Below, piece by piece: positions 34,670 through 47,261 of a DNA stretch of 64,000 nt. Source of the stretch: Trichoderma breve (Eukaryota; Ascomycota; Sordariomycetes; Hypocreales; Hypocreaceae); the NCBI RefSeq assembly GCF_028502605.1, contig NC_079233.1:5146001-5210000 (forward strand), written 5' to 3'. Both the position numbers and the translations under genes were made by a program. The notes under the pieces were generated by a model. That model worked only from the letters and a program-made list of their open reading frames with translations. It did not search any database and had not been told where the DNA came from. Every line of letters starts with the position of its first letter. Position 1 is the first letter of the stretch.

Positions 34670-35336
34670 CCTACGGACCTCAGATTGGGAAAAAATCAGA
34701 TGTCAAAGTTATTTCAAAGTCTTTTTTAATAAAATCCACAAATTCAAGATCTAGATTCTTTTGTAGCTTTTAACCGACGCTTACTCTGGGAGTGGCAAGC
34801 CCCCTTGTCTCAGCGCCTATCTCGGTAGCAACTCCATCGAAGATGCCTAGATTCAGTGATAGATCCCCTTCTCAGCTAAGCAATAGCGTAATGCTTCACA
34901 CGTGGAACCTCGTCTAAGTGCGCCATCGGTTTTTTCGTAGATCTTGTGTAGAGAGTGAATGGTGATTGCTATCTGATGCCCCTCCACGATGACGTGCTGG
35001 CAAGCATGCGTTTCGCAAGCCGCAACTAAGGGTCCAGTCCATCGGTAGTGGCAGACCCGATGTCGCAATCAGTCAGCAGATGGGACTGAAGAGATTCGGT
35101 AGTCGAGTAAAATCCGGCGGTGTTGAATAATTGTATGATTGGGGGAATGGTTGATATTGAGGAAGATGCCCGGTCTTGGATAGCCTCTTGTGACCGGCTT
35201 GTGCTACGTTATTTTACTTTGTCTCAATACCGCTGTTTCTCTTATTATTTCCTAAAAGAGAGAATACTTTACTTCATTGGTCTTGATAAAACGATTTCTC
35301 TCATTGCTCCTCTAAAAGAGGTTACTCGTGGTCAAG
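34670..35336. other. intergenic, 667 bp
   Basis: Promoter region of the transporter gene; no other gene seen. The part 35200-35310 is AT-rich with several TTCTCTTATT-like strings. Confidence 0.5.
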
Positions 35337-37002
35337 ATGTCGGACAAGGAAGACACTTTCGCGTCTGATGCCGTTGCCTTAGACGCCGCTCCTTTGCCTA
35401 AGGCGCAAAGAGTAAAGGTGAAATGGTACAGGTCTACGGCGTATAACATGTTAATCCTTGGACTCTGCAATTTAGCAGCGCCGGGCATCTGGGGAGCCAT
35501 GAATTCACTTGGAGCTGGTGGAAGTCAGAGTCCTCAGCTTGTGAACGCGGCCAACGCCTTGACATTCTGTCTTATGGTGGTGTCGTGCTACTTCTCAAGT
35601 GTCCTGGTTCGTTATATTGGAGTTAAAGGCGCTCTGGCATTTGGAACGTAGGTTTATACTTGATATTCTGTTACTGTTTGTTGCCGTATGCTAAAAGTTT
35701 CTCCAGAATGGGATATGCTCCCTACGCAGCTGGCCTCTACACCAACAACAGATTCGGCATTACCTGGCTAGTTATTCTGGGAGCAGCACTCTGTGGAATC
35801 TCAGCTGGTGTGTTTTGGGCGGTCGAAGCAGCTATTGCCATTGCCTATCCAGAACCATGGAATCGTGGAAAGTCTCTGGGTTTTTGGTTAACCTTTCGCG
35901 TCATGGGCCAGATCATCGGTGGTGCCGTCAACCTGGGCTTGAACAGTAGCAGAAACGAGGCTGGAAAGGTGTCCTACGCTGTCTACCTTGTCTTTATCGC
36001 AATCCAAGCGGCTGGCGCTCTAGTTGCTCTGCTACTCAACAGGCCCCAGCACGTCCAGCGCCAAGACGGCAAAAAGGTCCAGCTTTCCATCACAGAGAGC
36101 CCCTGGTACGAGATCAAGGCAACTGCAAAAGCCTTTGTGAATCCTCAGTTCCTCTTGATTGTGCTTTGGATTGGGCAGGCCGTGTTTTCGGAAGCCGTAT
36201 ACTTCACTTACCTCTCTTGTAAGTCTCATCGTGGCATCTCATATTCTGGTCGTTTTACTAACTGTTTATTTTAGTGTGGTTCTCTGTCAGAGCTCGAGCT
36301 CTTGGATCATTCTTGGGCGGTGTCGTTGCCATCATCATTGGCAACCTTACTGGCGTATGTTGAAACAAATGAAACTAAGGATGAATCTCCGACTAACATG
36401 TCTCAACGTAGTGGTGGCTCGATCAAACCAAGGTGTCGTTGAAGGCACGCGCAAGATACACCTTCTGGTTCATCGCCATCACTCAAGGCGCATGGTGGCT
36501 TTGGGCCACAGTGATCTCGACGCGATATCGACGCACTCTTCCAACATATGACTGGGAAGATTCTGAATTCGGATCCGGTTTTGGCGTCTACATCTTCCTC
36601 ACTTTCGGGTTCCAGATCAACTATCTCTTCCTGTAAGTTTAGCATCTACTGTGAGTTCTTCGCTAAGACATGACTGACACCTTTTCTAGCTACTTTATCG
36701 TCACCCACATTGCCAAGGACCAGGGCCAGGTTATTCGATATGCCGCTCTTCTACGTGGCACTGAATCCGCTTGGCAAGCCGTCAGCTATGGTCTGACTTC
36801 TTTGACGGTTTTTGCTCAGGTCGGTGGAATTTACATGAACTTTGCTTTATGGGCCATTGCCATTGCGCCAGCTTGGCTGGTGGTGAGACGCATTGGCGGC
36901 AACAAGGATGGACAATGGGATCGAGAATCAGGTGGATCAAACGAATCTCCTGCAGTCTTGGCTGAGGAGACCTTTACTCCAACAAAAGCCCACGAGGCGT
37001 GA
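35337..37002 (+). CDS. UNC93-like major facilitator membrane protein, 478 aa
   Basis: Five exons (35337-35647, 35707-36218, 36275-36354, 36412-36632, 36690-37002) join with consistent phases to 478 residues. About 10-12 hydrophobic helices are visible, starting at YNMLILGLCNLAAPGIWGAM. The pattern, including PEPWNRGKSLGFWLTFR and the late SAWQAVSYG segment, is that of fungal UNC93/DUF895 proteins, a branch of the major facilitator superfamily. The N-terminal 30 residues and C-terminal 45 residues are hydrophilic. Substrates of fungal members are mostly unknown. Its place in a group of oxidoreductases suggests import or export of their substrate or product, which is inference. Confidence 0.92.
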
Positions 37003-38328
37003 GCCGAATCTGTCGATGGCTGGTGAAGGGATAGATTACATCTGGAGTTACGATACCATCATATTAATTAATACCAAAAGTTTTCCCTGTTTAAAGATGC
37101 AATGGTACTTCAGCGCTTTAGTGATCTTGTAGAGTTCAAGTGTGATAAAGGATGCAGAGAAGCACCTTTAGCTACAAGAACTTATTACTACTTAGGTAAT
37201 AGATGCCAGGTTCATTGAGTATCTACTACTGCAGCTACTTTCTGCTACTATCACTATATCCTTTGAGCATCTACTACTCTAGCTATGTTCCAGTAGTGTC
37301 TGATATTAGTATTGCTTGTTCTAGATTTTACTTGTGAGAGCGTGCTGTTAGCCGGCTCAAGGTCCAGGAAGACGTGATGAAGCCAAGCCCCGATGTAGGA
37401 ACAAACAAGTCAGATCATGATGCCATATTGACAAATTATCTTTCTCGACATTTTACCGTATTAGGAAGTCTCTTCAGAGAGAGAAGGCCTGGACGTCCGT
37501 TGCGTCGTATGGCATCGATCGTGCGCATGAGCAATCCCACTCCAGCCCACCGGGATTCCGAGAGGCATTAAGCTACCGACTTTAATTTGGAAATAACAGA
37601 AATTTGTCTAGCTCATGGATATACTGGCCGGCTGCATACTTCGGGATTGGCCGAAACTGCATGAACTATCAAAGTCCGCATGTGAAAGCAGTCTTATTCG
37701 CAGCCGCTACTTGACCTCTGTATCCGTACCATATCCTATTCTAGCAAAATATACGCACTCCACCAGTTTAGATAACTTTGTTTAATCTATAGAGTAGATG
37801 CCTGTAAGACAGTGGGTAACTTTAGCGTGCATCATTCAAAATCGTGGCTGTTTGGCTGTTTTGAAGATTGATTGCTCAATGGCGGTATCCCCACCCGCGC
37901 TGACGTGATTTCAGCAACACGGAGCTTGTCTCGCGCATCGCCAGAAAGGGTAATCTGGGGGAAGCTATTTCAGGGCCTCAAGTCTGATAGGACACATCCG
38001 ATTGAATCTGCCGTATTTACCCAGAATGGCAACCATTTGAGATCACCGTCTGAAGTGGAGAGGGCCGTCTTGCGTGATTGCATCACTTGAATTGCACCAT
38101 CGTAGCAAAAGCTGTTGAGTCTTGTACAGCCATGACGACCGCTCGCATAGCACCGAATATCGGACATGTGGTTCCGAAGAGCTATGTAGAATATATGTGC
38201 CGTATCGGCAGTATCAGCAAAATCTCTATGAGATTACATACGTGCGAGCTGCTTCAGGAAGTGCCTCCTCTCGAATAGCAAACAAGCACATCATCGTCTT
38301 GAGGTCATAACATCATTTTTGGGCAGCC
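37003..38328. other. intergenic, 1.3 kb
   Basis: No gene seen. A low-complexity patch with recurring CTACT/TACTAC strings lies at about 37200-37320 and resembles another at 53740-53870. The remainder is unique and AT-rich, and probably includes the promoter of the following monooxygenase gene. Confidence 0.5.
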
Positions 38329-40254
38329 ATGGGTTCGCAAACCGGGAAAAAGAGCTTAGTGCTCAATGCCTTTGTAGAGATGTGTGCGTCCAATAACATC
38401 CTTGCTAACTTTGCAGAGCAAAAAGAGATAGTACTGACTGTCTCAATTGGTGGGCTGCAGGCAGTGGCCACCAGTCTCCTGGACTCTGGCGCCATCCCGA
38501 TGACCAGTCTTCGCGCTTCAATGAGATTGAGCACTGGACTGAGTTGGCTAAGCTGCTCGAAGAGGCCAAGTTCCACGGCATCTTTATTGCTGATGTTCTG
38601 GGTAAGGTAACCCGGCTATAGTCGAGGCCCAATCTCGGGGCAAGAGACTGGGATTATCATAGACATTCTAACCTGATGTTGGTGTGTAGGTGGCTATGAT
38701 GTCTATTCCGGCTCCCTGGATCCGGCCGTCGTCTCCGGTGCTCAATGGCCAGTACATGAGCCCCTGGCTGTCATCTCGGCCATGGCTGCAGTGACCAAGA
38801 GCATCGGTTTCGGAGTCACTGTCTCTACAACATATGAACAGCCTTACCATCTGGCTCGAAGACTTTCCACTCTCGACCATCTCAGTAAGGGACGGTAAGG
38901 CTAAGCTTGTGACTTCACACTGATGTTGGATGTGCCGCTGACAACCTCGACAGGATCGGATGGAACGTAAGTCGGGAAGATCTGGCTTATGCAATGCAGC
39001 CAACAAGGGGGTCGAGTATATGCTAACGGTAGATGTAGATCGTCACCAGCTACTTGGACTCTGCAGCCAAGAACATGGGCCTAGCTCAGCAACCCCAGGT
39101 CAGTAATGTTGCAATAGCTAATGCAGGGCTGCCATTTCGTGATGTGCTGACTCATTCGTAGCATGACGACCGATATGCTCAAGCTGAGGAGTACATCAAA
39201 GTGATGTATAAGCTTTTTGAGTCATCGTGGCGGGATGATGCTGTTCAACTCGATCGTTCTTCGGGTGTTTATACTCATCCTGATCGTGTCCGTAAGATCA
39301 ACCACAATGGCAAGTTCTTCACAGTCCCTGGCCCTCACATCTGCTCGCCCAGCCCCCAGAGAACCCCCCTACTGCTACAGGCCGGTACCTCTAAGGCTGG
39401 CAAGATCTTTGCTGCACAGCACGCCGAGGCTATTTTCGTCTCTGCACACGCCCCGCAAGTGTGCGCCAAAAGCATCGCGGAGATTAGAGAACTAGCTAAG
39501 ACACAGTTCGGCCGTGATCCTAGCAACATCAAGGTCCTTGCTCTTGTTTGCCCTGTCCTCGGCAGGACAGAAGAGGAAGCCCAGGCCAAGCTAGCTGACT
39601 ACAAGCAATATGCCTCGCTTGAGGGAGCCCTTGCTCTGTTTGGCGGCTGGACTGGTGTTGACCTCAGCCAATATGGAGACGAGGAAGAACTGCGGGAGGT
39701 TGAGAGCAATGCCGTGAAGTGAGCTCCCTTGTCTCGTCTGTGTCATAACTAGGTCCGATCCTAACATTCCATAACAGATCTACTGTCCAAGGCTACGCCA
39801 GGTTTTCCCCAGGCACTGCCAAGTGGACCAAGCACACCATTGCCGAGCATGTTAGCATCGGCGGCAACGGTCCCGTATTGGTAGGAACTCCAGAGCAGGT
39901 GGCCGACGGTCTTGAGACTTGGGTTCAAGAGGCCGATATTGACGGCTTTAACTTTGTCAGTACCTCCTTCATCAAATTATTCCATACCTCTTTATAATTC
40001 ATAGCTTACTGACTGGTAACCTTCAGGCCTACACTCTCTTCCCTCAATCTTTCAAGGACATCATTGAGCTTCTGCTCCCAGAGCTCAAGAAGCGCGGTCT
40101 CTTTTGGGACGATTATGCCGTTCCACAGGGCACTTATCGCGAGAACTTTTATCGCAAGAGTGGACAAGCTGGGCCACTGGATGAGCACGTTGCATCAACG
40201 TTTAGATGGAAGGCGGGATTTTCTGCAGAGGAGGCTGTTATTCCTGAGATTTAG
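38329..40254 (+). CDS. FMN-dependent monooxygenase, nitrilotriacetate monooxygenase component A type, 478 aa
   Basis: Eight exons join in frame to 478 residues: 38329-38383, 38461-38601, 38690-38894, 38954-38966, 39039-39098, 39162-39718, 39778-39955 and 40027-40254. Exon 4 is only 13 nt. The first join (ATG T + GC) restores MCSGHQSPGLWRHPDD, a signature of the NtaA/SnaA/DszA branch of luciferase-like flavin monooxygenases. Later marks include FIADVLGGYDVY, STTYEQPYHLARR and WNIVTSYLDSAA. These enzymes use reduced FMN supplied by a partner reductase to oxidise diverse substrates, often C-N or C-S bonds. The substrate here cannot be read from sequence. Confidence 0.93.
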
Positions 40255-40699
40255 AGGAACGTTACGGCGATGAGGACATCATGAACATCGGAGCCCCGTA
40301 CAGTGCGAACAGTATAGCTCAAGCTGATGTGTACATTCCGCTACCGAAAGATGAAAAAAAAGTAATCAAAGATAACATTGAGAATAAAATTGGCATCTTG
40401 TTTTTTAATTACGATACTTTTGCATTGCACAATATCATTAACGCTTCGAGGTGTAAATCGCATTCTGAACGTTACAGTTTGATCGTGATGTCTCAGTAAG
40501 AAGTGGCTTAGTCACCGCTTTTTCACAGTGCGCCCGTCAAATATGAGATTCCTTCATTCACTCAATTCAATCACAGACGCGAAGCTCACATCAAGTACAA
40601 ACAGCGAGAAAAAGACATCTGAAACGAAGAACTATTGTCGCTATTCAACTCCAATCAACTCTACATCGAGTCAAGTCTCATTTTGGCACGCTATACGCC
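40255..40699. other. intergenic, 445 bp
   Basis: 3' region of the monooxygenase and promoter of the cyclophilin gene; no gene seen. Confidence 0.5.
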
Positions 40700-41684
40700 A
40701 TGGCGCCCACACAATTGCCAGAGTCGGGCAACCCTCTGTACGTTCTTTCAAGTTCTCATATCTTTGCATCTATCGCCTAAATGATATTTACGCATCCATC
40801 GATGCTCACTTGGGAATACGCAAGACTAATTGAGACTGAATCAGGGTCTTTTTTGACATAACTCTGGGGGGTAAGTCAAAATGCTGCTGGCGGCAATGCC
40901 GGCCACCGAGTCCGTTTAAGCGTCAAGCACCACTGTTTGCTATATTAAATGAAGTGCTGAACATGTCGTTCCTCACACGGCATAGACTCTCAATCCACAT
41001 CACAATTGCCTCCGACAACTCCAATCTCATATCTCGTCACGTTGCTGACTCTAACTCTCACGCAGGCGAACCCCTCGGTCGCATCACATTTGAGCTCTTC
41101 AAGGATGTAGTCCCAAAAACTGCCGAAAACTTTCGACAGTTTTGCACCGGAGAATCCAAGGACGCTGGCGGTCGTCCACAAGGATATAAGGGATCCAAAT
41201 TTCACAGAATTGTAAGCCTTTATCCACGGAAGCCTGATTCGTTGGCCCAAAGCTTATCTCTATCTTTAGATTCCAAACTTCATGTGCCAGGGTGGAGATT
41301 TCTTGAAAGGCGATGGAACGGGATCTACCTGTATCTGGGGCTACAAGTCATTTGATGACGAGAATTTCAACCTGAAGCACGAACAGCCCGGTCTACTGTC
41401 CATGGCGGTATGTCCAAGAATCCCTCATTACCCCTTCTTTGTCTTGTGACTTATCGATCGCTAAACTTGACTGATGTTTCTAGAATGCTGGACCCAACAC
41501 CAACGGTTCTCAGTTCTTTATCACCACTGTTCCCACCCCCTTCTTAGATGGCAAGCATGTTGTCTTTGGAAAGGTTGTTGATGGGTTGGACGTGGTCACT
41601 AAGATGGAGGCAACAAAGACTGGCTATCGAGGAAAGGATGTGCCCAACATGGAGGTCACTATTGCCCAATGTGGAGAGATGTAA
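40700..41684 (+). CDS. cyclophilin, type H peptidyl-prolyl isomerase, 182 aa
   Basis: Five exons (40700-40737, 40845-40870, 41066-41211, 41270-41407, 41484-41684) join in frame to 182 residues. The fold is a single cyclophilin domain with [15 protein letters not shown] (catalytic Arg in FHRI) and [12 protein letters not shown]. The short N-terminal extension before VFFDI, the ESKD insert and the C-terminal IAQCGEM fit cyclophilin H, which binds the U4/U6 snRNP in the spliceosome. The residue before LDGKHVVFG is Phe, where cyclophilin A has the cyclosporin-contacting Trp. It is a housekeeping-type gene lying inside the oxidoreductase group. Confidence 0.94.
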
Positions 41685-43012
41685 ATATTGCCCATTAAAT
41701 GGCACTGGGTCAAGAGTAGTTGATGCAGCTGGGTTGACGCTCTGCGTATAACTCATGCATTCTGGGCAAATTGAAAGCAGGATATTATCTTCTGGGTGGT
41801 TTGAAGCCAAAGGCGGGTTGGAGGACACCAAGGAACAGGTGACAAACGGCACGGAATGAAGGGGAAATTGATTGGACAACGACAAACAAACAAAGCAGAT
41901 AAGTTGAGTCCCGAACAAACTTACAGGGGAGGAAACGTCCGGGGAAAACTAATTGCATTGGCCTTAAAAATGACAACAATAATAAAAGGGTGCCACAAAA
42001 ACATCTGCTGTCCTGTCCCTTTTACCAGTTCCGCGCTTTGACATACCGGGTGCTCCATGAATTCTCCAATTCCCATGTGACTTTTATAACCACTCATTCA
42101 GATCGCCGTCATCCGTTGCTCCTTGCTTATCTTTCACGGCCTTTTCTCTTCATCCTCCAATCTGTCACTGCAGTCGGTGCTTCACCTATATTGATTCTCA
42201 TTCTCACGCAAATATCTTTGGTGAAAATCCTACTTGCCCTTTCTCTCTCAAAATGTTCGCTTTTCTTCTTCATTTGGCCTTTGGAAACTATATACTCTAA
42301 GTTTCTACTCAAGTCGCTTTAAAATGATGTCTAACACTTCGTTTAACCTTTTGTTGATGCCGAAGTCAATCTCAAGAATAAGTAAGTCTACGCCGAAGTC
42401 TACGCCCAAGTGAGCACGCCGTTGTTGAACATATCACCACGCGTGCTGGGAATAAGCCCGTCAGTATGGCTGCGTCTCAGATGAGCAATCTAGATTTAAG
42501 GTTACTGAAAAAGAGCCTTGGTTAATAGACTCTACTAATTTATGCATAGTTTGATATTGGGCCCTATTAGAAGGCGGTCGCAATGGTAGTAGGAAATTTA
42601 TCTGTCATCAAATCTCTACTACTGGCAATGAAGAAAAGTAGATCAATTGAAGCTACACGTAAACACATTCATTTTATATGTGTCACAGCATATTCTCGGA
42701 GTACAGAGACCCTCAATAGTCCGTGTATGCTGTCGATTCATTGAATCCGATTTGCCTCTGCCGATTGCGCGTGCGGGGATGTGGAGAGATGGGCAGATGT
42801 TTGGCAGAAACAGCTTATGGCGTCATTTGCGCTTGTGCTGACTCGGCTTAAAGGATACTTGAACCTTCATTTGAACCTCCGTATCTTCATATGTACTCTG
42901 GTGAAATATAAGGGTTTGTTTCTTCTTCCTCTGAAAGCTAATTTATATCGAGTATACTCACTTTTGCGACAGGTAGCCCGCTTCTTATATAGACTCAAGG
43001 CCGCGTTTCGCC
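41685..43012. other. intergenic, 1.3 kb
   Basis: No gene seen. The centre (about 42050-42320) is CT-rich and AT-rich and could be a leader or regulatory DNA for the dioxygenase gene. Confidence 0.5.
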
Positions 43013-44261
43013 ATGTCATTCACATCCATCCCAATCCTCGACCTGGATCTCTCCAGAGATCCGGCCACCAAGCCCGAGTTTCTCAAGCAGCTCCGTGATG
43101 CACTCATGGAAGTCGGCTTCTTGTATCTAAAAAATGTAGGCATTTCACAGGAGTTGTGGGACGAAGTTATCAGACAAGGCAAGGGCTTCTTCGACATTCC
43201 CCAGGAAGAAAAGTAGGTTTCACTCCCACGTGGCAACAGTTGAGTCGAGTTGACTTACTAAAATCCAACTTAAATGATACAGACTAAAGATTGAAATGAA
43301 GAATGCGCCCTCATTTCTGGGCTACTCTCAGCTCTCTGCGGAAATCACTGCCGGGGCCATAGATCACAGGGAGCAAATTGACCTCTCAACCGAGCATGTC
43401 CTCCCCGGCCCCGATGCGCCGCGGTTTTACAACTTGCTCGGTCCCAATCAGTGGCCCTCAGAAGAAAGCGCGCCGGGATTCCGAAGCACTTATACCGAAT
43501 ACATGCGCCAAATGGGCGAAATCACCATCTACTTCACCTCGCTGATTGCCGAGGCGATTCAACTACCAAAGAACGCTTTTGAGAAGTACTTTGAGGCGGA
43601 TCCGCAACACAAGCTCAAGATTGTCAAGTACCCGGACCTGGCTGAGCTGGGACTTCCAGAGGGCACGCAAGGGCAAGGCGTAGGCCCGCACAAGGATAGT
43701 ATGTTGACCAGCTACTTGCTTCAAGCCACGAACCACCGAGGTCTGCAGGTCCAAAACGTCCAAGGCAAATGGATCGACTGTCCTCCCATCGACAGAACGC
43801 TTGTGGTGGCTATTGGACAGGGCATGGAGGCGTTGACTCAGGGCGTCTGCGTGTCAACTACACATCGTGTCTTGTCCCCTGCCGCAGGAACCGGTGCACG
43901 GTTTAGCATCCCCTTCTTCCAAGGTGTAAAGCTGGATGCGACATTTGAAGAGCTGGAGACGGTTGGAATCGGCAAAGTCCCTGAGGAAGTCAAAGAACAG
44001 CGCCAACAGATCGTAGAGAGAAACGGCGGTCGCATCGATGATGTCGAGTTTACATTCCGAAAAGGCTCCGTAGCTACCACAATGGGAGAGGCAACTCTGC
44101 GTAACAGGGTCAAGAGCCATCAGGATGTTGGAGAACGCTGGTATCCGGATATCCTAAAGTCAATCCTCGAGGAACAAGCACAGGCTGCGCAGAAGCAGCA
44201 GGCCCGCAATGTGCCCAAGCCAGCGGCAGAAGTGGTTCCCACAGCCGTGGAGGCGCACTAA
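43013..44261 (+). CDS. 2-oxoglutarate/Fe(II) dioxygenase, isopenicillin N synthase-like, 392 aa
   Basis: Exons 43013-43212 and 43283-44261 join in frame to 392 residues. The N-terminal DIOX_N part begins IPILDLDLS and contains DALMEVGFLYLKN. The Fe(II) facial triad is visible as the HxD in GPHKDS (about residue 202) and the distal His in THRVLSP (about 260). ARFSIPFF supplies the 2-oxoglutarate-binding Arg and Ser (about 271). The C-terminal 40 residues are Gln/Ala/Glu-rich. Family members hydroxylate, desaturate or cyclise small molecules. It is the last redox gene of the 30-44 kb group; its substrate is unknown. Confidence 0.93.
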
Positions 44262-44563
44262 AGACCCGTGGGCTTGAATCGTCTTGCATGCGAGGCGTCT
44301 TGACTTCTGTTGGAAGAGTATGGGAAAGGACCAATGTAGGAATATACAGACCAATGAACACGCAGAAACAAAGAGAAAAGGGCCATCATGACAAGAAACG
44401 CCACAGAAGTGGCCTGTGCTATGCTATGTCTCATTGTGTTTTGTGAACCAAATACTCCGTATCAGCGCTATAATGCTTCGCTTCCAGACCAAACTCCCTT
44501 CGCCTTGCCAGCAGCCTGGCAAACACCCAGTTTTTCTATACGGTCAGAATGAATCATTCTCCA
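44262..44563. other. convergent 3' region
   Basis: This lies between the dioxygenase gene and the small minus-strand C2H2 gene. No gene seen. Confidence 0.5.
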
Positions 44564-45010
44564 TTATGAGCTGGCGACGAAAGTCGGGAAACACTCGGGC
44601 AAGCCCTTGCTGTGCTTATTCTGGGCGTGTTCCAGAAGTCTAGACGGAGTCGTGATTCGTTAGCCATGACCCAATCTGGATATATTATGTGAGGGAGAAA
44701 TGTCGTACGCGGGAGCCTTTGTGGTCTTCAAGAATGTCGACTTGCAGATCTGGCACTGGATGTCCATTGCCTGGGCGTTCTATGCGGGTGGTCAGCGGTA
44801 GTCGGGGCTAGGTGGCCGGACGGGCCATCAAGGTGTAGAACGCACCACTTTGAGCTGCGATTTGGCAGCCTTTCCACCCTTCTCGTTGTTGCGCTCACGC
44901 TTCTGCTGTGCCTTGGCGCCCTAAACATTCATCATGCAGGTCAGAAGCCGCCGGAGTGATGCAACGGAAGAGGCCCGTGGAGTAGCGGGAAAATGTCTTA
45001 CGTTGCCCAT
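44564..45010 (-). CDS. small C2H2 zinc-finger protein (At2g23090-like family), 76 aa
   Basis: Four short exons (45010-45002, 44920-44846, 44779-44709, 44639-44564) join in frame to 76 residues and are too short to show as one long open frame. The N-terminus MGNGAKAQQKRERN followed by AKSQLK matches the 4F5/SERF-like opening of a widespread eukaryotic family. A C2H2 finger follows: CQIC, a 12-residue linker, then HAQNKH. The first exon encodes only Met-Gly-Asn. The second exon uses a GTGCGT donor (ending at 44846), chosen over an alternative three bases earlier. The function of the family is poorly known. Confidence 0.88.
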
Positions 45011-45241
45011 TGTGACGGATGTGGGATGAAATTGTTGTAGAGCGGGGGAGCAAGCCGAAGCTATTAGTCAGACAGGGATGATCGATTGATTGTTATTAGG
45101 CGAAGCTGCGTTGGGCGGAACTGTTTGCTCTGATGCACTGAAAAGCAAATTATCGTGAGATGCGGTGTCTCAAAGTTGAGGAACATTTGGAGCCAAGAAG
45201 CCGATAAGACCATGCGATAAGCCTGGAAAATTTGCAACCTG

Positions 45242-45270
45242 AACTGTACCAATAGGGTGGTCAGGTGAGC
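45242..45270 (+). repeat. 29-bp dispersed repeat, copy 1
   Basis: This copy matches 50413-50441 at 28 of 29 positions, in the same orientation, with core CCAATAGGGTGGTCAGGTGA. It lies 232 bp upstream of the ATG of the small C2H2 gene (minus strand). It includes a CCAAT string, but flanking similarity stops at both edges. Confidence 0.85.
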
Positions 45271-47177
45271 CGCCGGAATTCCGAGTGAGCGGAATAGCGG
45301 GCGGCGTCCGCTGACAGGGCGCCATTAGGGGAGAAGTGTGCTGAGCGTGCAGCTTTTAGTGGTCTGGAACTGCTGACGGGAAAGCGCCACAGGAGGGAGC
45401 TGCGCCACTCCCGACTTCACTTACACCCGGCATTCATAGCTTACACGAGCACCAACGGACTTCAGAAGAAGCTGCAATGGTTCGTTACATGTACTGAGTG
45501 CCCTGCATTAATTTGTCTCTCGCTCCTCGTAGGGAGGCTTCACAATCAATTGACTTGACAGAAGCTTTCCTCCTTTTTGAATGATTCCAGGTGGTCTGGT
45601 GAGAAACAATAGCCAAGAAATAATCACCTACCCGATTGGGCCAACGGGGCTATATCGGGAGTCCGGAGCGGCTTATATCACGTACCAGGATGTGGGAGAG
45701 AATGCCATTGTCCTATCACTAGTATCAGGAAGAGTTGATGGAGCACGCCATTAAGGCAAGTACCGGTTGTAAGAGACAAAGCAGCTGTAAGCAAGTTACT
45801 AACTTTTAAACATGTCGCAACAATCCTGGTTGATTCCTCGTAGGATCGCTGCCGCTGCTAATCCCAGACTTATTCGCTACGCAGAGCCGGCAGAAATAAG
45901 CTTAGAATGATACTTCATCCTGACGGCAGCCCATGTCACCTCTCGCCATTCGCAGCCATTCTCGGATAGGCAGTTGCGCTGGAAAGGGCCGGCATCACCG
46001 CACCTAGACGGCCGGCGTTGCTTGGCAGAGCTCCGACCCTCTCATGTTCATGTTCTAGACGATCTCATGATACTGTACGTAGCTCAATGGGCGCCGATGC
46101 TAAGGCGTGGTCTGTGGAGGTGCATTAGTGACTGACCATGTACCTTACTAAATATCCTGGTCTGTATCGAGTGCAACTTCATAAGGTTATGTAACTCTAT
46201 TCTTATTCTTACTTGCCTGGTGCGAGGTCTCGACGCGGCAGATTCCGGGCATTTCCCACCAATGAATGATATAGGCTACATAGGCTACTCAATGCTCGTT
46301 TACAACTGCTCACGTTTATTTCTTGGCATTTCGTATTGAGGTAGCTCGTCTCCCCACCATGTGATTTGTTCAATTGTGTGTTGGCTAGCATAGTTTGTCT
46401 TGTATGTTACTGTATGTTATTCGTGTGCCGTTTTGGCAATACGATGGGCGGTCTGTCTTCTGAAGCGAGGTACGTGAGCTGTCACCTAATCAATGAGGAA
46501 TATTCTCTATAAGATTCCATGATTACATATGTAGGTAGGCAGATACTAATCCGAACGCATTATACCGGGAGTGGTACTATTTGTTTATCTACCTACCTCA
46601 ATGGATCGTTGCATCGATTGATACAAGCTCCAATTATGCAAGGGGATTGCTCTTTAACAGGGGCCAGTAATCTCCCCAAGGCGAATTTTGACCTTAAAAA
46701 GTATCTAACGACGAGGGGGTAGCATGGCAGCTGCTAGTCCTGGATCTTTGCCAAGGCGTTTAGTAGAGTATGAGGACAACACGATTTTGACTGAGAGTAC
46801 TATCAGCTTTAGACTTGCCTTTTATTGCTCTTTCGTCTATGCTCAATGTTATATCGGTGGGGTGAATGCAATCCACCCCGCAGCCTGCCCAGTCACAATT
46901 AGACATGGCTGCCTCGACCCTTCATGTCCCCGACATTCCACCATCCCCTCCGGAGTAATTCACGCCACGCCAAGTGATGCCTCTTTGGACAATGAAGCTG
47001 ACAATTGGGCTAGATCCGGGCCGAATGGTAGTCGAATCTGATGCGGAGTTGTGGGCTGACCGGTAGACTCTTAACGAGACTACGATGGATGCATGCATGA
47101 ACAGTATGTGAGGGGTGTTAAAGACGACAGGACTCGAATTTAGCAGGGGTCTTATACTCGGAGGCGGTGATTGAAGT

Positions 47178-47184
47178 ATAAAGA
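47178..47184 (+). promoter_or_regulatory. putative TATA box of bgn13.1
   Basis: TATAAAG lies 78-84 bp upstream of the ATG at 47262, a normal spacing for a strongly inducible fungal gene. Confidence 0.6.
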
Positions 47185-47261
47185 GGCGGATATTCCTCCG
47201 TCGTGGGTGCTGTCCTGACGATCGTCCTTCATCCAGCATCTGTTGATCATTGACCGGCATC

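Larger units (their letters stand above)
45011..47261. promoter_or_regulatory. 2.25-kb upstream region of bgn13.1 and the C2H2 gene
   Basis: No gene seen. Features are a 29-bp sequence repeated at 50.4 kb (45242-45270) and a TATAAAG box at 47178-47184, about 80 bp before the bgn13.1 ATG. The central part is AT-rich and unique. Confidence 0.55.
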
